From Vespula vulgaris (Eukaryota > Arthropoda > Insecta > Hymenoptera > Vespidae): 64,000 nt of DNA. Positions within the stretch are counted from its first letter, which is position 1; each line of letters starts with the position of its first letter. Both the position numbers and the translations under genes were made by a program. The stretch is taken from NCBI RefSeq assembly GCF_905475345.1, contig NC_066605.1:3497501-3561500 (forward strand), written 5' to 3'. Under the pieces are notes generated by a model. The model was not told the origin of the DNA, ran no database searches, and saw only the letters and a program-made list of their open reading frames with translations. Below, one piece after another: positions 38,455 through 50,809 of this stretch.

Positions 38455-38731
38455 ACAGTAGCGATGTGATATGCAATCGGTTTGAAATAAAGGATCGCAT
38501 GGTATTTACTAAGTGAATTGATCTTCTTTGATAGAAGGATCTCCCAGTACTTTCAAAACGAATATTGACGTTCATAGCAGCTTTAGAGATAACGGAGGAC
38601 TAAAGGATAACTTATTTACTATATTTTATCCGATATATGACTTTCGATATGATTGACGACAAACAGGCACCTGCAGACTTGTATAAGCTTATATGTAAAT
38701 TTACTTAATGCTATGAACGAATCAATTATCG
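38455..38731. repeat. 3' flank shared with the 27.1 kb copy
   Basis: Partner of 27110-27390. It includes the AGCAGCTTTAGAGATAACGG block and the CTTAATGCTATGAACG sequence before the stop codon, with only scattered differences. Confidence 0.85.
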
Positions 38732-40063
38732 TTAATAGTTTAAGCGAGCACATTTACTTTTTCCGTGACTTTTTGCAATATTTCTAATAATTTTTTTCTT
38801 CTTTACATGAAATACTGATGATTTAATCGACGGGATACGATGTACCATGGACTTATTTTTTCTTTTACAAACGAAAATACATTTTTCTATGATCAGAATA
38901 CAAGCACTCAAAAGGATACCAATTAAAAAGAAGGAAATAAGAGGTATAACGCTGATTAGGCGAACCGGTTGGTACTTGACCATATCAATGGATTTCTTTT
39001 TAAATGATGTATCTTTTAAACGATTCATCATACCATTGTCCATAAATTTTTGCAGCCTAGAACGAGTTAATACTTTAACATACAATAAATTGAAAATTTA
39101 TATTATTAGATTCTTGTATTCTTACTGAAAATTGATGAGGCCAGTAAATGGATTGTGTTTAGATAAAATCATAGCAAAATTTTTTACATATCCTGTTTCA
39201 ATACGAACCATATTGCATGGCCTTTTTAGGTTTTCTACAGAATTGAACTGGTCACTCATATAGAGTGCAAGTTTCTCATTCTCGCAAATCTATAATTTAA
39301 TAATATATATTAATACTAACATTACATATATGATGCAAGGAAACTATGTGATAAATATTCGGGAATGGATTTCTCCTATGTAAACAAGAAAAATATAGAT
39401 TCTACGAACAATGCTCGAGAAATTTTTAATTTTTGAGTTATTAGACATTCAAATATGATCTTACAATTAGTGAACTCCAATTAGGTTTATTTCATTTTCC
39501 GGAATCAAATATGGCATTCATTACATTATATTCAAATATGTAATACTTTATAAATTTTCTTGTATCGAACATTTTTATCACCCGTAAATGTATTACTATA
39601 TTCATAATCATACGCAGACGTATCTTTAAGTATATTTAAAATTAAGTGAGACAATGAAGAAAAGATATTCGAGAATGAGATAGACATTTTAAACAATTCA
39701 TGTCAGAAAGTGTCAACAATGTGCATCGTTTCTAGTAAATAAATATAATTGCAAAACTATAAAATTCTACTGCAAAGTCCTATAACTCAAAACTTAAGTA
39801 TTTCCGTACTCATGTTACACCAATTTCTTTTTTCTGAATGTATAACGAATCCATTCCTGAAATTTTGCCCGATAGATACTTTTTGCATTTTAATTATTTT
39901 GCAATTTAATTAATATTTGTTTTTTAATAATTCTATATAATACTTTTTTTAATCCTTCTTGTTTGCTACGGGGCAATTTTTCCTTCTCTAACATTAACTT
40001 CATGACTTTCTTTGCAAATGGATCTTCAGAATTCTATAAATAAATATTTTACTGCGTCTTAAT

Positions 40064-40094
<31 letters not shown>

Positions 40095-41863
40095 AAATAT
40101 ACACATAGAATACAACGTAAGTTATACATATAAGCATAAAATAATGTTGTATTATACTCACTGCGAACTCATTATAAAAAATCGTACCACGAAAGACGGA
40201 AAGTTGATAGGTACCGTCTGTAACAAAGGTTTCTAATGAATCAAATGGTAAAGTATGAATTAAAGATGTTAAAAAGCTTATCAAAGCAGCTGAATAGCCG
40301 GTCCAAAAGACGACAACCAAAAGAGATATAGAGAAATATGCTATTCGTAAGGAAGATTTAGGAGAGATATCTACAACAAAGGAATACTTCGAGTAAATAT
40401 ATTTATTAGAAGAATGAAATGAAACGCAAATCAAGAAACATTGAAACAACCAGAAAGTCCTTGTCGGCAAAATAAACTCCAAATCTCCAAACAATTATCG
40501 ATCAATAAATATCCTATTTTTCGATTGGTTCCACTTTTTACTTTACATAAAACCAGGAAGATCGATGAAATAATTAATATTCCAAACACAGCAGTCCAAA
40601 CGGAACGAGTAAATGTCTATAAAAATAATAATTTTTGAATATATAAAGGTTAACGCACGATACAAGCAAAAATACAAAATTGGATTGCAAATTATCGTAC
40701 TAAAAAATGAGACGACCATTGAATCGTTAAATTTGTTGGTTCTCGAATAACGAGAATATTCTTATACTTGAAAATAGGATGCGTGAAGTCGACGGCATTA
40801 CTTTTGTCATTACTAATAATAAAATTTGAAACAGAAATGTCAGCACGTCCAGCATATAATTCCGCAATTCCTCCAGACCAAGTCTTTTCTTCCGAATCCC
40901 ACCTTCCATATTCTTCTACTTCTGAGACAACATGGATACTAAAATTCAGGGTGTGACAAAGTTCTTTCAATATTCTACCGAACATACTGTCTAATTCGCC
41001 ACCTTTGTTTACACTTTGAAATGATAAATCCTAAATAAGAAAAAGGAGAAAGAAAAGAAAAATTAAAAACAAATTTTGTTAAAATAAAAGAAAGATGAGA
41101 TAAATATTTTACCTTAACTTTAACAGCTCTCATGATTAAACCTTGTAAATTATATCTTCTTTCGTACAGAAAATTTGGTACGATTTTAATGATTCCTGTC
41201 TCTAAACTCCACGTTGCAACATCCTGGATCTCGATTTGATACGTATCGATCGAGTACCATTCTCGTAAAATATTTTCTGTACCACAACGGACCATCATTT
41301 CAGAGTTGAATCTTAAATGAAATATATTTCCTGGTGGATGGTGACAATAATCAGAAGCATTTTCCTTGTAAATAAATATCACTATCCACACAGCTGACGA
41401 CATGTCAAAGCTACTTGTTGCTAAAGAAAACTCATTAATCGCGTTGAAATTAGAAATCAGTACAATATAATACGGTTGTACAATTTGTCCTAAGTAGTAC
41501 GATGATTCATACAGTTGAGAAAAGTATAAATTTGTGCTTGCAATCCCATTACGAGAAAGTGTCCTAATCCATGTGTACATTAACGTTGTCATTTCCATTT
41601 CTGGAAGGAAGATGGAAGAAAATAAGAAGGGAGGAAATGAAAATGAATATAATAAAAATGTAGGAGACAAAACGGATAGTATTTTCACCTTTTATCGATT
41701 CGGCATATAAAAATACTATAGATTTCGGTCCGTATATTTTACAAATATCCATGATAAAAGGAGTTTGTTCGTCAACGATAGAATGAAATTCAGATAGACT
41801 CGCGATCTTTGGAAGAAAAAAAAAAAGAAGAGGAAGTATCTTCAATGGCACAATCAACACCAT
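38732..41863 (-). CDS. Divergent ionotropic receptor, intact, S1 Arg to Lys
   Basis: Predicted IR channel. Exons (minus): 41863-41689, 41600-41113, 41030-40701, 40616-40451, 40370-40162, 40033-39944, 39289-39126, 39056-38732; joined 1947 bp, 648 residues, no stop. Begins MVLIVPLKILPLLFFFLPK. Exon 3 reads GRADISVSNFIISNDK, so the arginine kept by the other readable copies is lysine at about residue 297. The pore region also differs: EIWSLFCRQGLSG where sisters have EIWGIFCQQG. M3 has TGYSAALISFLTS; S2 has RGTIFYNEF in place of RGTAYYDKF. The exon 6 donor is GTATTA, unlike the usual GTACGA. Exon 8 is almost the same as in the copy at 27391. Intron 6 is 654 bp. These changes suggest a diverged ligand or permeation profile, or relaxed constraint; the sequence cannot say which. 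Confidence 0.9.
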
Positions 41864-42036
41864 TTTTGTTTGTTTGTTGATTAAATAATTTTAGTGCTTC
41901 TTTTCAATTTGAACGAATCGACAACTATTAAAGAAAAATTGTCTATCCGACAATGAAAGAATACGTTGCGGGAGTAAATTTTTAAACTATTGAAAGGATT
42001 ATTATCACATTAATTATTATGATTATTTTGTAGATA

Positions 42037-42052
42037 GGAAGTCACGCGATGT
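42037..42052 (-). promoter_or_regulatory. Conserved 16-bp upstream motif
   Basis: GGAAGTCACGCGATGT, about 174-189 bp upstream of the ATG at 41863. Confidence 0.55.
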
Positions 42053-44814
42053 TCGTGTGCGTATTAGCGCAGAGAAAATGATTGTATCTTCTCTGGTATA
42101 TATTTATTATTGATCGATTAGTAAACGTTCTTTCCATTTGCCTCTTTTATTACTTCATTATCATCCTTGATTTATCAGTGCATCCATTCGCAAATATTCA
42201 ATGATACGTACATGCTTATATATATTTATATAAATTACTTATATAAATAATATGTATATATATATGTACACACACACACACAACATGTAATACATATGTA
42301 TTACACGTTCATATTACTTCTCATGGTACAATCACATATTATAGGAAATATTATCTTCATTGAAATAGTTTAATGGATGTTCTGATCTATAAAATTAAAA
42401 TTATTGCTTAACAAAATAATTGACCACAACGCGTGTTAAAAAGTATATATGAACGTCGTCTAATAATTAATACCCATTAATCTATAGAACCTATATTGAA
42501 ATAGAATATTCTTATTAAATCTCATTTAGCTTTATTCATGTTAAATCAACGACATAAATCAACAATTCTTAAACTTTATTAGTTCGAGGATCAATTTGAT
42601 ATAATATCGATTTTGCTGAAGCTCTAACTATTAACATTGTATTTTTCTGAAATAATTGAAATCAGAAAATATTTTCATTCATATGAGCTATTTTTCTTCT
42701 CTGGTCCACATTATGGTTACAGAAAATGTATAAAATTGTTAACTGTACTGTATTGTTTCCCAAACTTTTGCAGAATACATGTCACCTGAATGCCTGGAAA
42801 ATTTTGATACTCTTTCTTATAATTTAGAGAAGAATAAAAGTAACATAAACTGTTTTACATCTGTTGATTTAAAAGAAGAACCTGCGGTCAAGGACATAAG
42901 TTCATACTATAGATAAGCAGTAGAAATGAATGACCATTATCCTTTTTAATTATTCATAAAGTTTCGCATATTACGCATTGATCCTATATGATAAAATAAG
43001 TAAAAGAAGAGAAAATATGAAGAATAATGAACACTTTCATGACCTCCTTTTATATGACCTAAATGACAAATTGCCGGCGATGAAACTAATAAAGTAAAGT
43101 AAATTATAAGTTTTAAAGCACATTACATATATATCCATATTTTTTGAATATTCAACAAAGAAACCAACGAAGATATGTACACAACATATTTTTAAATTAT
43201 AAATATATGTTAGAAATGTAATGGAAATAATACTTGAGGTTGATTTGCAAGGCATATGTATCATTGAAACATTCGATTCTGTTATTATATATTGAGAGGG
43301 ATGGCTATAAACTTTCAAAGTCGTAATATTAGCTTTTGAGATAAGAGAAGACAAAAATTATATTTCATTGGATGCATGGCTTTCAATATAACTTGCAACA
43401 AACTATTTTTAGTCGACCTTTATTAACTTATATTTAAATTAAACAAATGTTATGTTAGGAAATGCAGTTACGAGAAATTTTACGTTAGAATTTGTGAAAC
43501 ATTTTGTGTGTGAAACTTTTTGTGTGTTAACAGATAAACCATCCCATATACGTTATGATTATGGATCTACCCGAATAAGATGTCGCGCAGTTAAATTTGG
43601 CCATGGCATGATTTCTTAATCAGATTGAATGATAAAATAACGAAAAAGAGGTGAACGTATAAAATTGAACTCTCTAAGAACGCATGAGCTGCAAAAATTA
43701 ATTCTGAATTATGAGCTACATAATCAAATACGATGCTTAAAAATACAAAGACGACCAATGATATCATTTGTTTCATATATGGTCTGTAATATGTGCATGG
43801 GGACAATAACAATGGTGGCATTTTATCGATTTGGAGTGAAGGAAATTCCGGTATTTCCTGAGTGGATTAATCTTTTTTGATTGTAGCGAAGTTATCAGTA
43901 CGTTTAAAAAAATATATCATACAGATAAATACATTGTTATTAATCAGTTGTATTTAAATTTATATAAGATTTAAAAATTAATGGGTCAAACAGTTAATAA
44001 GGCAAACAATATAGCCATATTTATTGTTTTGCAATCAGATTTTTTTTCTATAAAAATGTTTTCATTTACTTCGCCTCTTCGTATTTTAATCTTCTTCATA
44101 TTATCCAAGAAAGTTTGATAAATTGTTATATCATGAAAATAGTTATAAGAGTTGTCATTAAATATCATAATTAATGTCACTCCTTAATATTTCGTTTGGA
44201 GTTTAAATGTTGAATCAACCGCATTTGAACGTGTAACTTCTTTAAGAATATTCAAAATTAATCGAACAAATGTTGCAAGAGAAGGAAAGAGTGATATAAA
44301 GTGCTGTGCGTCGTCCAATAATGGATATGTGAAATTGCTGCAGAAGTATATGAGAAAGGTATATAAAAACTCATGTGACTATAAGATGCAACAATTTTAT
44401 TGAAAATTATACCAGCTGAACATACATACTAAAGTAACAAATAAACAAAACTTTTAAATATGTATTTGTATCTTCTTAATTTCGAAAGGGGTACTACTCT
44501 CTAAGGAAATCTCGTATAAATGTACATTTTTTTTTAGTTATTTTTTAAACACAATCGCCAACTTATCGTAAAAGATTATTATAATGATTAAGAATATGTT
44601 TGTATACTATTAATATATATTATATACATAATATATAATATATATTATATATATTAAGAAAACTCTATGTATGTGTGATTTTATATGAAATTTGACACGC
44701 TCATTTTCATTTATATGAAATTTAACATACAATCAAATTGATTTCTCTTATATACAAAATTATATTTATTGAAAATTTTTAGAAAACTTAATTTAATTAT
44801 GTACAGTGATAGTA
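42053..44814. other. Intergenic spacer of the IR repeat unit
   Basis: Carries a short CA tract (about 42270), the conserved upstream segment on the minus strand (about 42965-43354, including MCFKTYNLLYFISFIAGN), a decayed DLYKL region (about 43318-43450) and a plus-strand FPEWI segment open for 71 codons (43665-43880, ending VFPEWINLF). The rest is AT-rich. No intact gene. Confidence 0.5.
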
Positions 44815-45568
44815 TTTTACAAATCTGCAATTTAACAATAAATATTAATACTAAAATTATATACAGGGAGCAACGAAACTACGCGGTAAAATTTCAAATA
44901 TGAATTCTTCATATGTAGAAAAAAAAAATAGATTCTACCAACATGGGTCCGAAAATGTTTAATCTTTGAATTATTAGACTATAAAGTAGGATTTTATAAT
45001 TAGTGACCACTAATCATCATTATTTTTCCTTCTAGATCAAATGGAATCAAATCTGAGAAACAAGTTACATTCTGCTTAAATATATAACGAAATCTGATGA
45101 ATTTTTTCTTGTACAGGATTCCATATTCACAATCATGCGTAGGCGTATTTTGAAGTTTTTTCGACAATCAATAGAACCAATCAATAAAGTTAAATTCGTA
45201 TTTAAGCAGGAGATGGACATTTTAAACATTTCATATAATATAAAAAATATTAATAGTATCATAATTCCAATAAATAAATATTGGAGTACTTCAAAATTTA
45301 AATATTTCCATATTCATATTTATAAAACCTGTATTTTCTTCTCCATGTATGAGAAATATATTCCACAAATTTTGTCAACTAATTACTTTATACACAATAT
45401 AAATGAATATTATTTAATTTTTCTTTCATAATATTTCATATTCTTTAAAATCCTTTATGTTTTGAAATAGGCAATTCTTTATCTTTTAGCATCAACTTCA
45501 TTACCTCTTCTGCAATTCTACAAATAAATATATTCCTTTGTCTTCTTATACTTATTTTTTTATATGTA

Positions 45569-45623
<55 letters not shown>

Positions 45624-47381
45624 AATAACACAAATTATACATATACAATGATGTATATATCCTACTTACTGCAAACCTATCATAATAAGCAGAACCGCGA
45701 GGGACAGCAAGTTGATATGTATCATCTGCAACTCTAATCAATGAAATGGTAAGACGTGATTTACAGAGGTCAAAAAGCTTATTAAAAGAGCTAAATAGGT
45801 GGCCCAAAATACAATAATCGAAAGAAATAAAGAGAAGTATATTATTCGTAACGAAGATATAAGAGAGAAAGCTGCAGTAAAAAAATACTTGAAGTAAATA
45901 TATCTATTCGAAGAAAGACATAAAACGTAAATCAAGGAACAAACCAGTCTACTAGCAAAATATACCCTAAATCTCCAAAAAGTATCGATCAATAAATGTT
46001 TTATTTTATGATCGGTCCCACTGTTTATGTTGAGAAAAATCGGGAAGATCGATGAAGCAATTAATACTCCCAACACAGCAATCCAAACAGGAAGAGTAAA
46101 AGTCTATAAGAATAATAATTTTTTAATTTATTTAGATTAACGCATATAAAAACGCAAATAAAAAATATTATAATGCAAATAAAAAAGATTAACGCAAAAT
46201 AAAAAATTCGATTTCAAGTAATCTTACTAAAAAGTGAGACAACTATTGAACAGTTAAATTTTCTGGTTCTCGAATAACGAGAATGATTTTCGAGTTCAAA
46301 AAAGAAATCGTGTAATGAGTAGCATTCAATCTGTCATTGTTAATTATAAAATTTGAAATACAAATGTCAGCACGTCCAGTATATAATTCTGCCATTCCTC
46401 CAGACCATGTCTTTTCATTTGGATTCCATCTTCCATATTCTTTTACTTCTGAGACAATGTTGAAACTAAAATTCAGTATATCACAAAATTCTCTAAATAT
46501 TCTACCGAATATACCGGCTATTTCGCCATCCTTTTTTTTAATTATGTATGGTGAATCCTAAAGAAGAAATGATACAAAGAAAGAAAAAATAAGATTAAAT
46601 TTTGTTAAAGAAAAGGAAAAACAGATGAAAATATTTTAACAATAACAACTCTCATGATTAAACCTTGTAAATTAAATCTTCTTTCATAAAGAAAATCCGG
46701 AACCATTTTAGTGATTTCTCTCTGTAAGCTCCAAGTAGCTAGATCATTGATCTCCATTTGATTCGTATCGATCAAGTACCATTCTCGTAAAATATTTTCC
46801 GTACCACAACGGACTATCATTTCGTAGTTGAATCTTAAATCAAATATATTCCCTGGTGGATGGTGACAATAATCAGAACCATTTTTCTTGTAAATTAATA
46901 TCACTAGCCACACAGCTGACGACATGTCGGAGCTACTTGTTGCTAAAGAAAACTCATTAATCGTGTTGAAATTAGAGATCAGTACAATGTAATACGATTG
47001 TACAATTTGTCCTAAGTAGTACAATGATTCATGCAGGTATAAAAAATATAAATTTTTACTTGTAACCCCATCACGAGAAAATGCCTTTATCCATGTGTAC
47101 ATTAACGTTGTTATTTTCATTTCTGGAAGGAAGATGGGAGAAAATGAAAATAAATATAATAAAATTGTAGGAGACAAAACGGATAGTATTTTTATCTTTT
47201 ATCGATTCAGCATATAAAAATACTACAGATTTCGACCCATGTATTTTACAAATATCCATGATAAAAGGAGTTTGTTCGTCAGCGGTAGAATGAAATTCGA
47301 ATAAACTCGTGATCTTCGGAAGAATTAGAAGAAGAAGAAGAGGAAGTATCTTCAATGGTTGTTCAATGGCACAATCAACAT
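44815..47381 (-). pseudogene. Ionotropic receptor pseudogene, 3' truncated
   Basis: Exons 1-6 and only the first few codons of exon 7 are present; homology stops near 44815, so S2's end, M4 and the tail are missing. Exon 1 (ATG 47381) has an 11-bp duplication creating CCATTGAACAACCATTG, which shifts the frame at once. Donors of exon 1 (AAAAGATAAA) and exon 2 (the AGGT is deleted) are lost. Exon 2 from 47122 is otherwise long and open (DMSSAVWLVI, NILREWYLIDTNQMEIND). Exon 5 has lost codons at the FDSLE motif, and exon 6 lost the DPLAK region. The upstream motif is present with one mismatch at 47554. Confidence 0.88.
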
Positions 47382-47553
47382 TATTTTTGTGTATCGATTG
47401 AATAATTTTAGTGCTTCTTTTCAATTTGAACAAATCGACAACTATTAAAGAAAAATTGTCTATCCGACAATAAACAAATACGATGTAGGAATTAATTTTT
47501 AAACTATTGAAAGGATTATTATCACATTAATTATTATGATTATTTTGTAGATA

Positions 47554-47569
47554 GAAAGTCACGCGATGT
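47554..47569 (-). promoter_or_regulatory. Conserved upstream motif, one mismatch
   Basis: GAAAGTCACGCGATGT, second base changed from the consensus, about 173-188 bp upstream of the dead ATG at 47381. Confidence 0.5.
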
Positions 47570-47805
47570 TCGTGTGCGTATTAGCACGGAGAAAATGATT
47601 GTATCTTTCCTGGTTTATTATTGATCGATTAGTAACCGTTCTTTCTATTTACCATTTTTATAGTTTCATTATCATCCTTGATGTATGAGTTATGGTGCAG
47701 ATATACATTACGGTTACAGAAAATACATAAAATTGTTAACTGTACTGTATTATTTTTTTAACTTTTGCAGATTACGTTCCACCTTAATATCTGGAAAACT
47801 TTTAT

Positions 47806-47807
<2 letters not shown>

Positions 47808-47866
<59 letters not shown>
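47808..47866. repeat. (CT)n microsatellite
   Basis: About 29 CT units without interruption; one of the longest simple repeats in the window. Confidence 0.97.
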
Positions 47867-47869
<3 letters not shown>

Positions 47870-49470
47870 AGTTTAGCGGAAAATAAAAAGAACTTAAATT
47901 ATTTTACGTTCGCTGATTGAAAAGAAGAACCTGCGGTCAAGGACGTAAGTCTATACTATAAGTAAATAGTACTAACGATGGCACGTCCGTTATTCCTCTT
48001 AATTATTCATGATGTCTCGCATTAGTCATCGAATGCATTGATCCTATATGATAAAATGTAGGAGAAGAGAAAATATGGATAATAATGAACACTTTCATGA
48101 TTTTTTTTTTTTTACGTGAACTACACGAAAAATTGCAGAGAACTGCAGAGAATAAGATGAAAATAATAAAATGTATTACAAGTTTTAAGAAATATTATGT
48201 AGAAATACATATATTCTTGAATATTCAACAAACGGATAAAGAACTTTAATTTAGTATTACAATGTATATTTAGCATCAAATAGTTCGAGTCTATTATTAC
48301 AAGTTAGGAGGGATGGCTATATTTTTGCGAAGTGGTGGTAACAACTTTTCAGATAACGGAGGACAAAAAGATGATTTGTTTACTATATTTTATCGAATGT
48401 ATGGCTTTCCATAAGATTGGCGACAAATTGGCTCCTGAAGACTTGTATAAACTTACATCCAAATTAAAGGATTTTTATGCACTTATACGGTTAGAAATTG
48501 CAATTATAGTGAAGTAGTATATACGAAGATAGTAGCGATCGGTTTGAAATAATGGATCTAGCAATATTCCCTAAGTGAATTGATATTCTTCGATTACAGC
48601 AAATGTTTCAGTACATTCACAAGTTCATTAAAACATATCATACAGATAAATACGTTGTCATTAATCAATTATTCTTAAATTCATATTAAGTTCCAAGATT
48701 AATTGATTTCATTGGTTTTTAGTCAAGGACATCAAAAGTTACTTCATTTATCTTATCGTGACGAATAAAACAAGTTTTTATTTGGTCCAGTACTAAATTT
48801 AGTGTGCATTTAAGGCAGATGAAAGTACATTCTAAGCAATAGTTAATGTACTCTCCTTATAGAATTTAGTATTACGTATTATTAGAATCTTTACTAACAT
48901 TTGAAAGCATTTGTAAAAGAATCACAAAGAATCAAATGGAAAGATTCAAAGAAAACCTACGAGATACATCTTTCATGATGATTATAACTGAAGTGAAACA
49001 ATTTGACCATCGTGGAATAATTCCGTATTTTTTGCTGTATGTATCAATGTGCCTCCAAATTTATGTTTATCGCTTTCAAATATGTGAGTAAAGCTTTTTA
49101 TATTACGTTATATTAAATTGAATCATTAAAATAAATCAACTATTGCTTAGAATGTGATCTTGTCTTCTTTAAATGCATACTAAATTGCAATTAGTACTGA
49201 TCCGAACGAAAACTTATCCTATTCGTCATGATAAAAGAGTTAAAACAATATATGATAATTTTGACGCTAAAACCCAATGAAGTCAGTTAGATTCATTTAT
49301 CTAAAACCTTATGAATTGAAGAATAACTGACTAATCAGAACTCAATTACCTGCGCAATATATTTTTAAAAACTGATGAATGCAATGACTACTTTACTGCA
49401 ATAGAAGAAGAAACCTTTCCGCTTTACTTTTTACTTATTAACTTTCCATTATTTTACGTAGTGTTTATAA
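47867..49470. other. Spacer with DLYKL and FPEWI relics
   Basis: Holds the minus-strand conserved upstream segment (about 48015-48092), the best DLYKL frame (plus, 48332-48517, reading APEDLYKLTSKLKDFYAL) and a decayed FPEWI segment (48531-48700, with TAA at the core). The rest is AT-rich and has no recognised gene. Confidence 0.45.
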
Positions 49471-50407
49471 ATGTGCTGCATGAAGTTTTTGCTCATTTCT
49501 TTGTCTGATAATCATGAATGTACGTATGACTACGTAATATACTGTAAAACTTGTAATGTACTTTACTTCATTACTTTCATCGTATTATCGTCATCAATCA
49601 GTCGTGTAGGACACGTAAAGGTAAAAATAAATTATAGAAATGTTCATTATTTTCCATATTTTCTCTTCTCTTACAATCTATCATATAGGATCAATGCGTT
49701 CGATGGCAATGTGAAACTACAGGAATAACTGAAAAAAGATAACGAACGTTCTCCTATTCGTACATTTAACTATCGTACGGAACTTTGCCCTTTAACGTAG
49801 GCTTTGTACTTAGTCAACGAGCATAATACGATTTATATTATTTTTATTTCCTACTAGATCATTACTTTTGAGGCGTTGAGAAAGGCTATAATGCACATAA
49901 AATTGGAAAACACTGCATCACAGTCAAGTATTTTTATCTTTTTCTTCTAACCACAAAGTGGCCCAGTGAAAAATAAATAACTTGTACGTATGAAAATTTT
50001 TTCTTATTTTAATTCTTCAGGAAAGGTACAAATTTATTAGTTAGAATCCCGGCAAAATACATATTCTATGAAATGGATGTTCGAACTGATAGCGTCTAAA
50101 AACCTTTCATTTATATCAATGCGCGAATAAAACTAAATAGCCTTGTATAAGCACATTCCTTTTCTTTATATAGCTTTTATAGATAAAGAGGTATTACTTA
50201 TTAGATGATAATTATATATATTTGTTAAAACGTGTCGTAGTCGTAAATCATTTTGTTAAGTATTTGTCTCGATTCTATCGATTAGAATGTCTATTAAATT
50301 ATTTCAATCGAAATGAAATTTTAACAATTCCTATTAATATTACATTGTCCTATGTATAGAAATATGCATATGCAAATATATATGAATGTAGAGAACAACA
50401 AATTTAA

Positions 50408-50408
<1 letters not shown>

Positions 50409-50456
<48 letters not shown>

Positions 50457-50482
50457 CATACATACATACATACATACATACA
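50409..50482. repeat. (TA)n-(CATA)n microsatellite
   Basis: About 22 TA units followed by eight CATA units; absent from the corresponding place in the right arm. Confidence 0.95.
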
Positions 50483-50635
50483 TGTGTCAATGTGTATTTG
50501 TGTATAGATGTATTCATATATCAAATAAAATAAAGAAACAAAAGAGGCAAATGAAAAAAACCTTTCTTAATCGATCGATAATAAATCTATGCCAGCAAAG
50601 ATGGAATCATTTTCTTCGTACAAATATGCACATGA

Positions 50636-50651
50636 ACATCGCGTGACTTCC
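50636..50651 (+). promoter_or_regulatory. Conserved 16-bp upstream motif, inverted copy
   Basis: ACATCGCGTGACTTCC, the reverse complement of GGAAGTCACGCGATGT. It lies 159-174 bp upstream of the plus-strand ATG at 50810, so its orientation relative to the gene is kept. Confidence 0.55.
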
Positions 50652-50809
50652 GACCTGTACGTCAACAATATTTCTCTCGATAGTTTAAATATCTAGTCTC
50701 GTGTGATCTTCTTCCGTTGTCGGATAGAAACTTTTTCATTTTCTCTAGTAGTTGTCGATTCATTCAAATTGAAATATAGCATTATAACTATTTAATTGAT
50801 AGACAAAAA

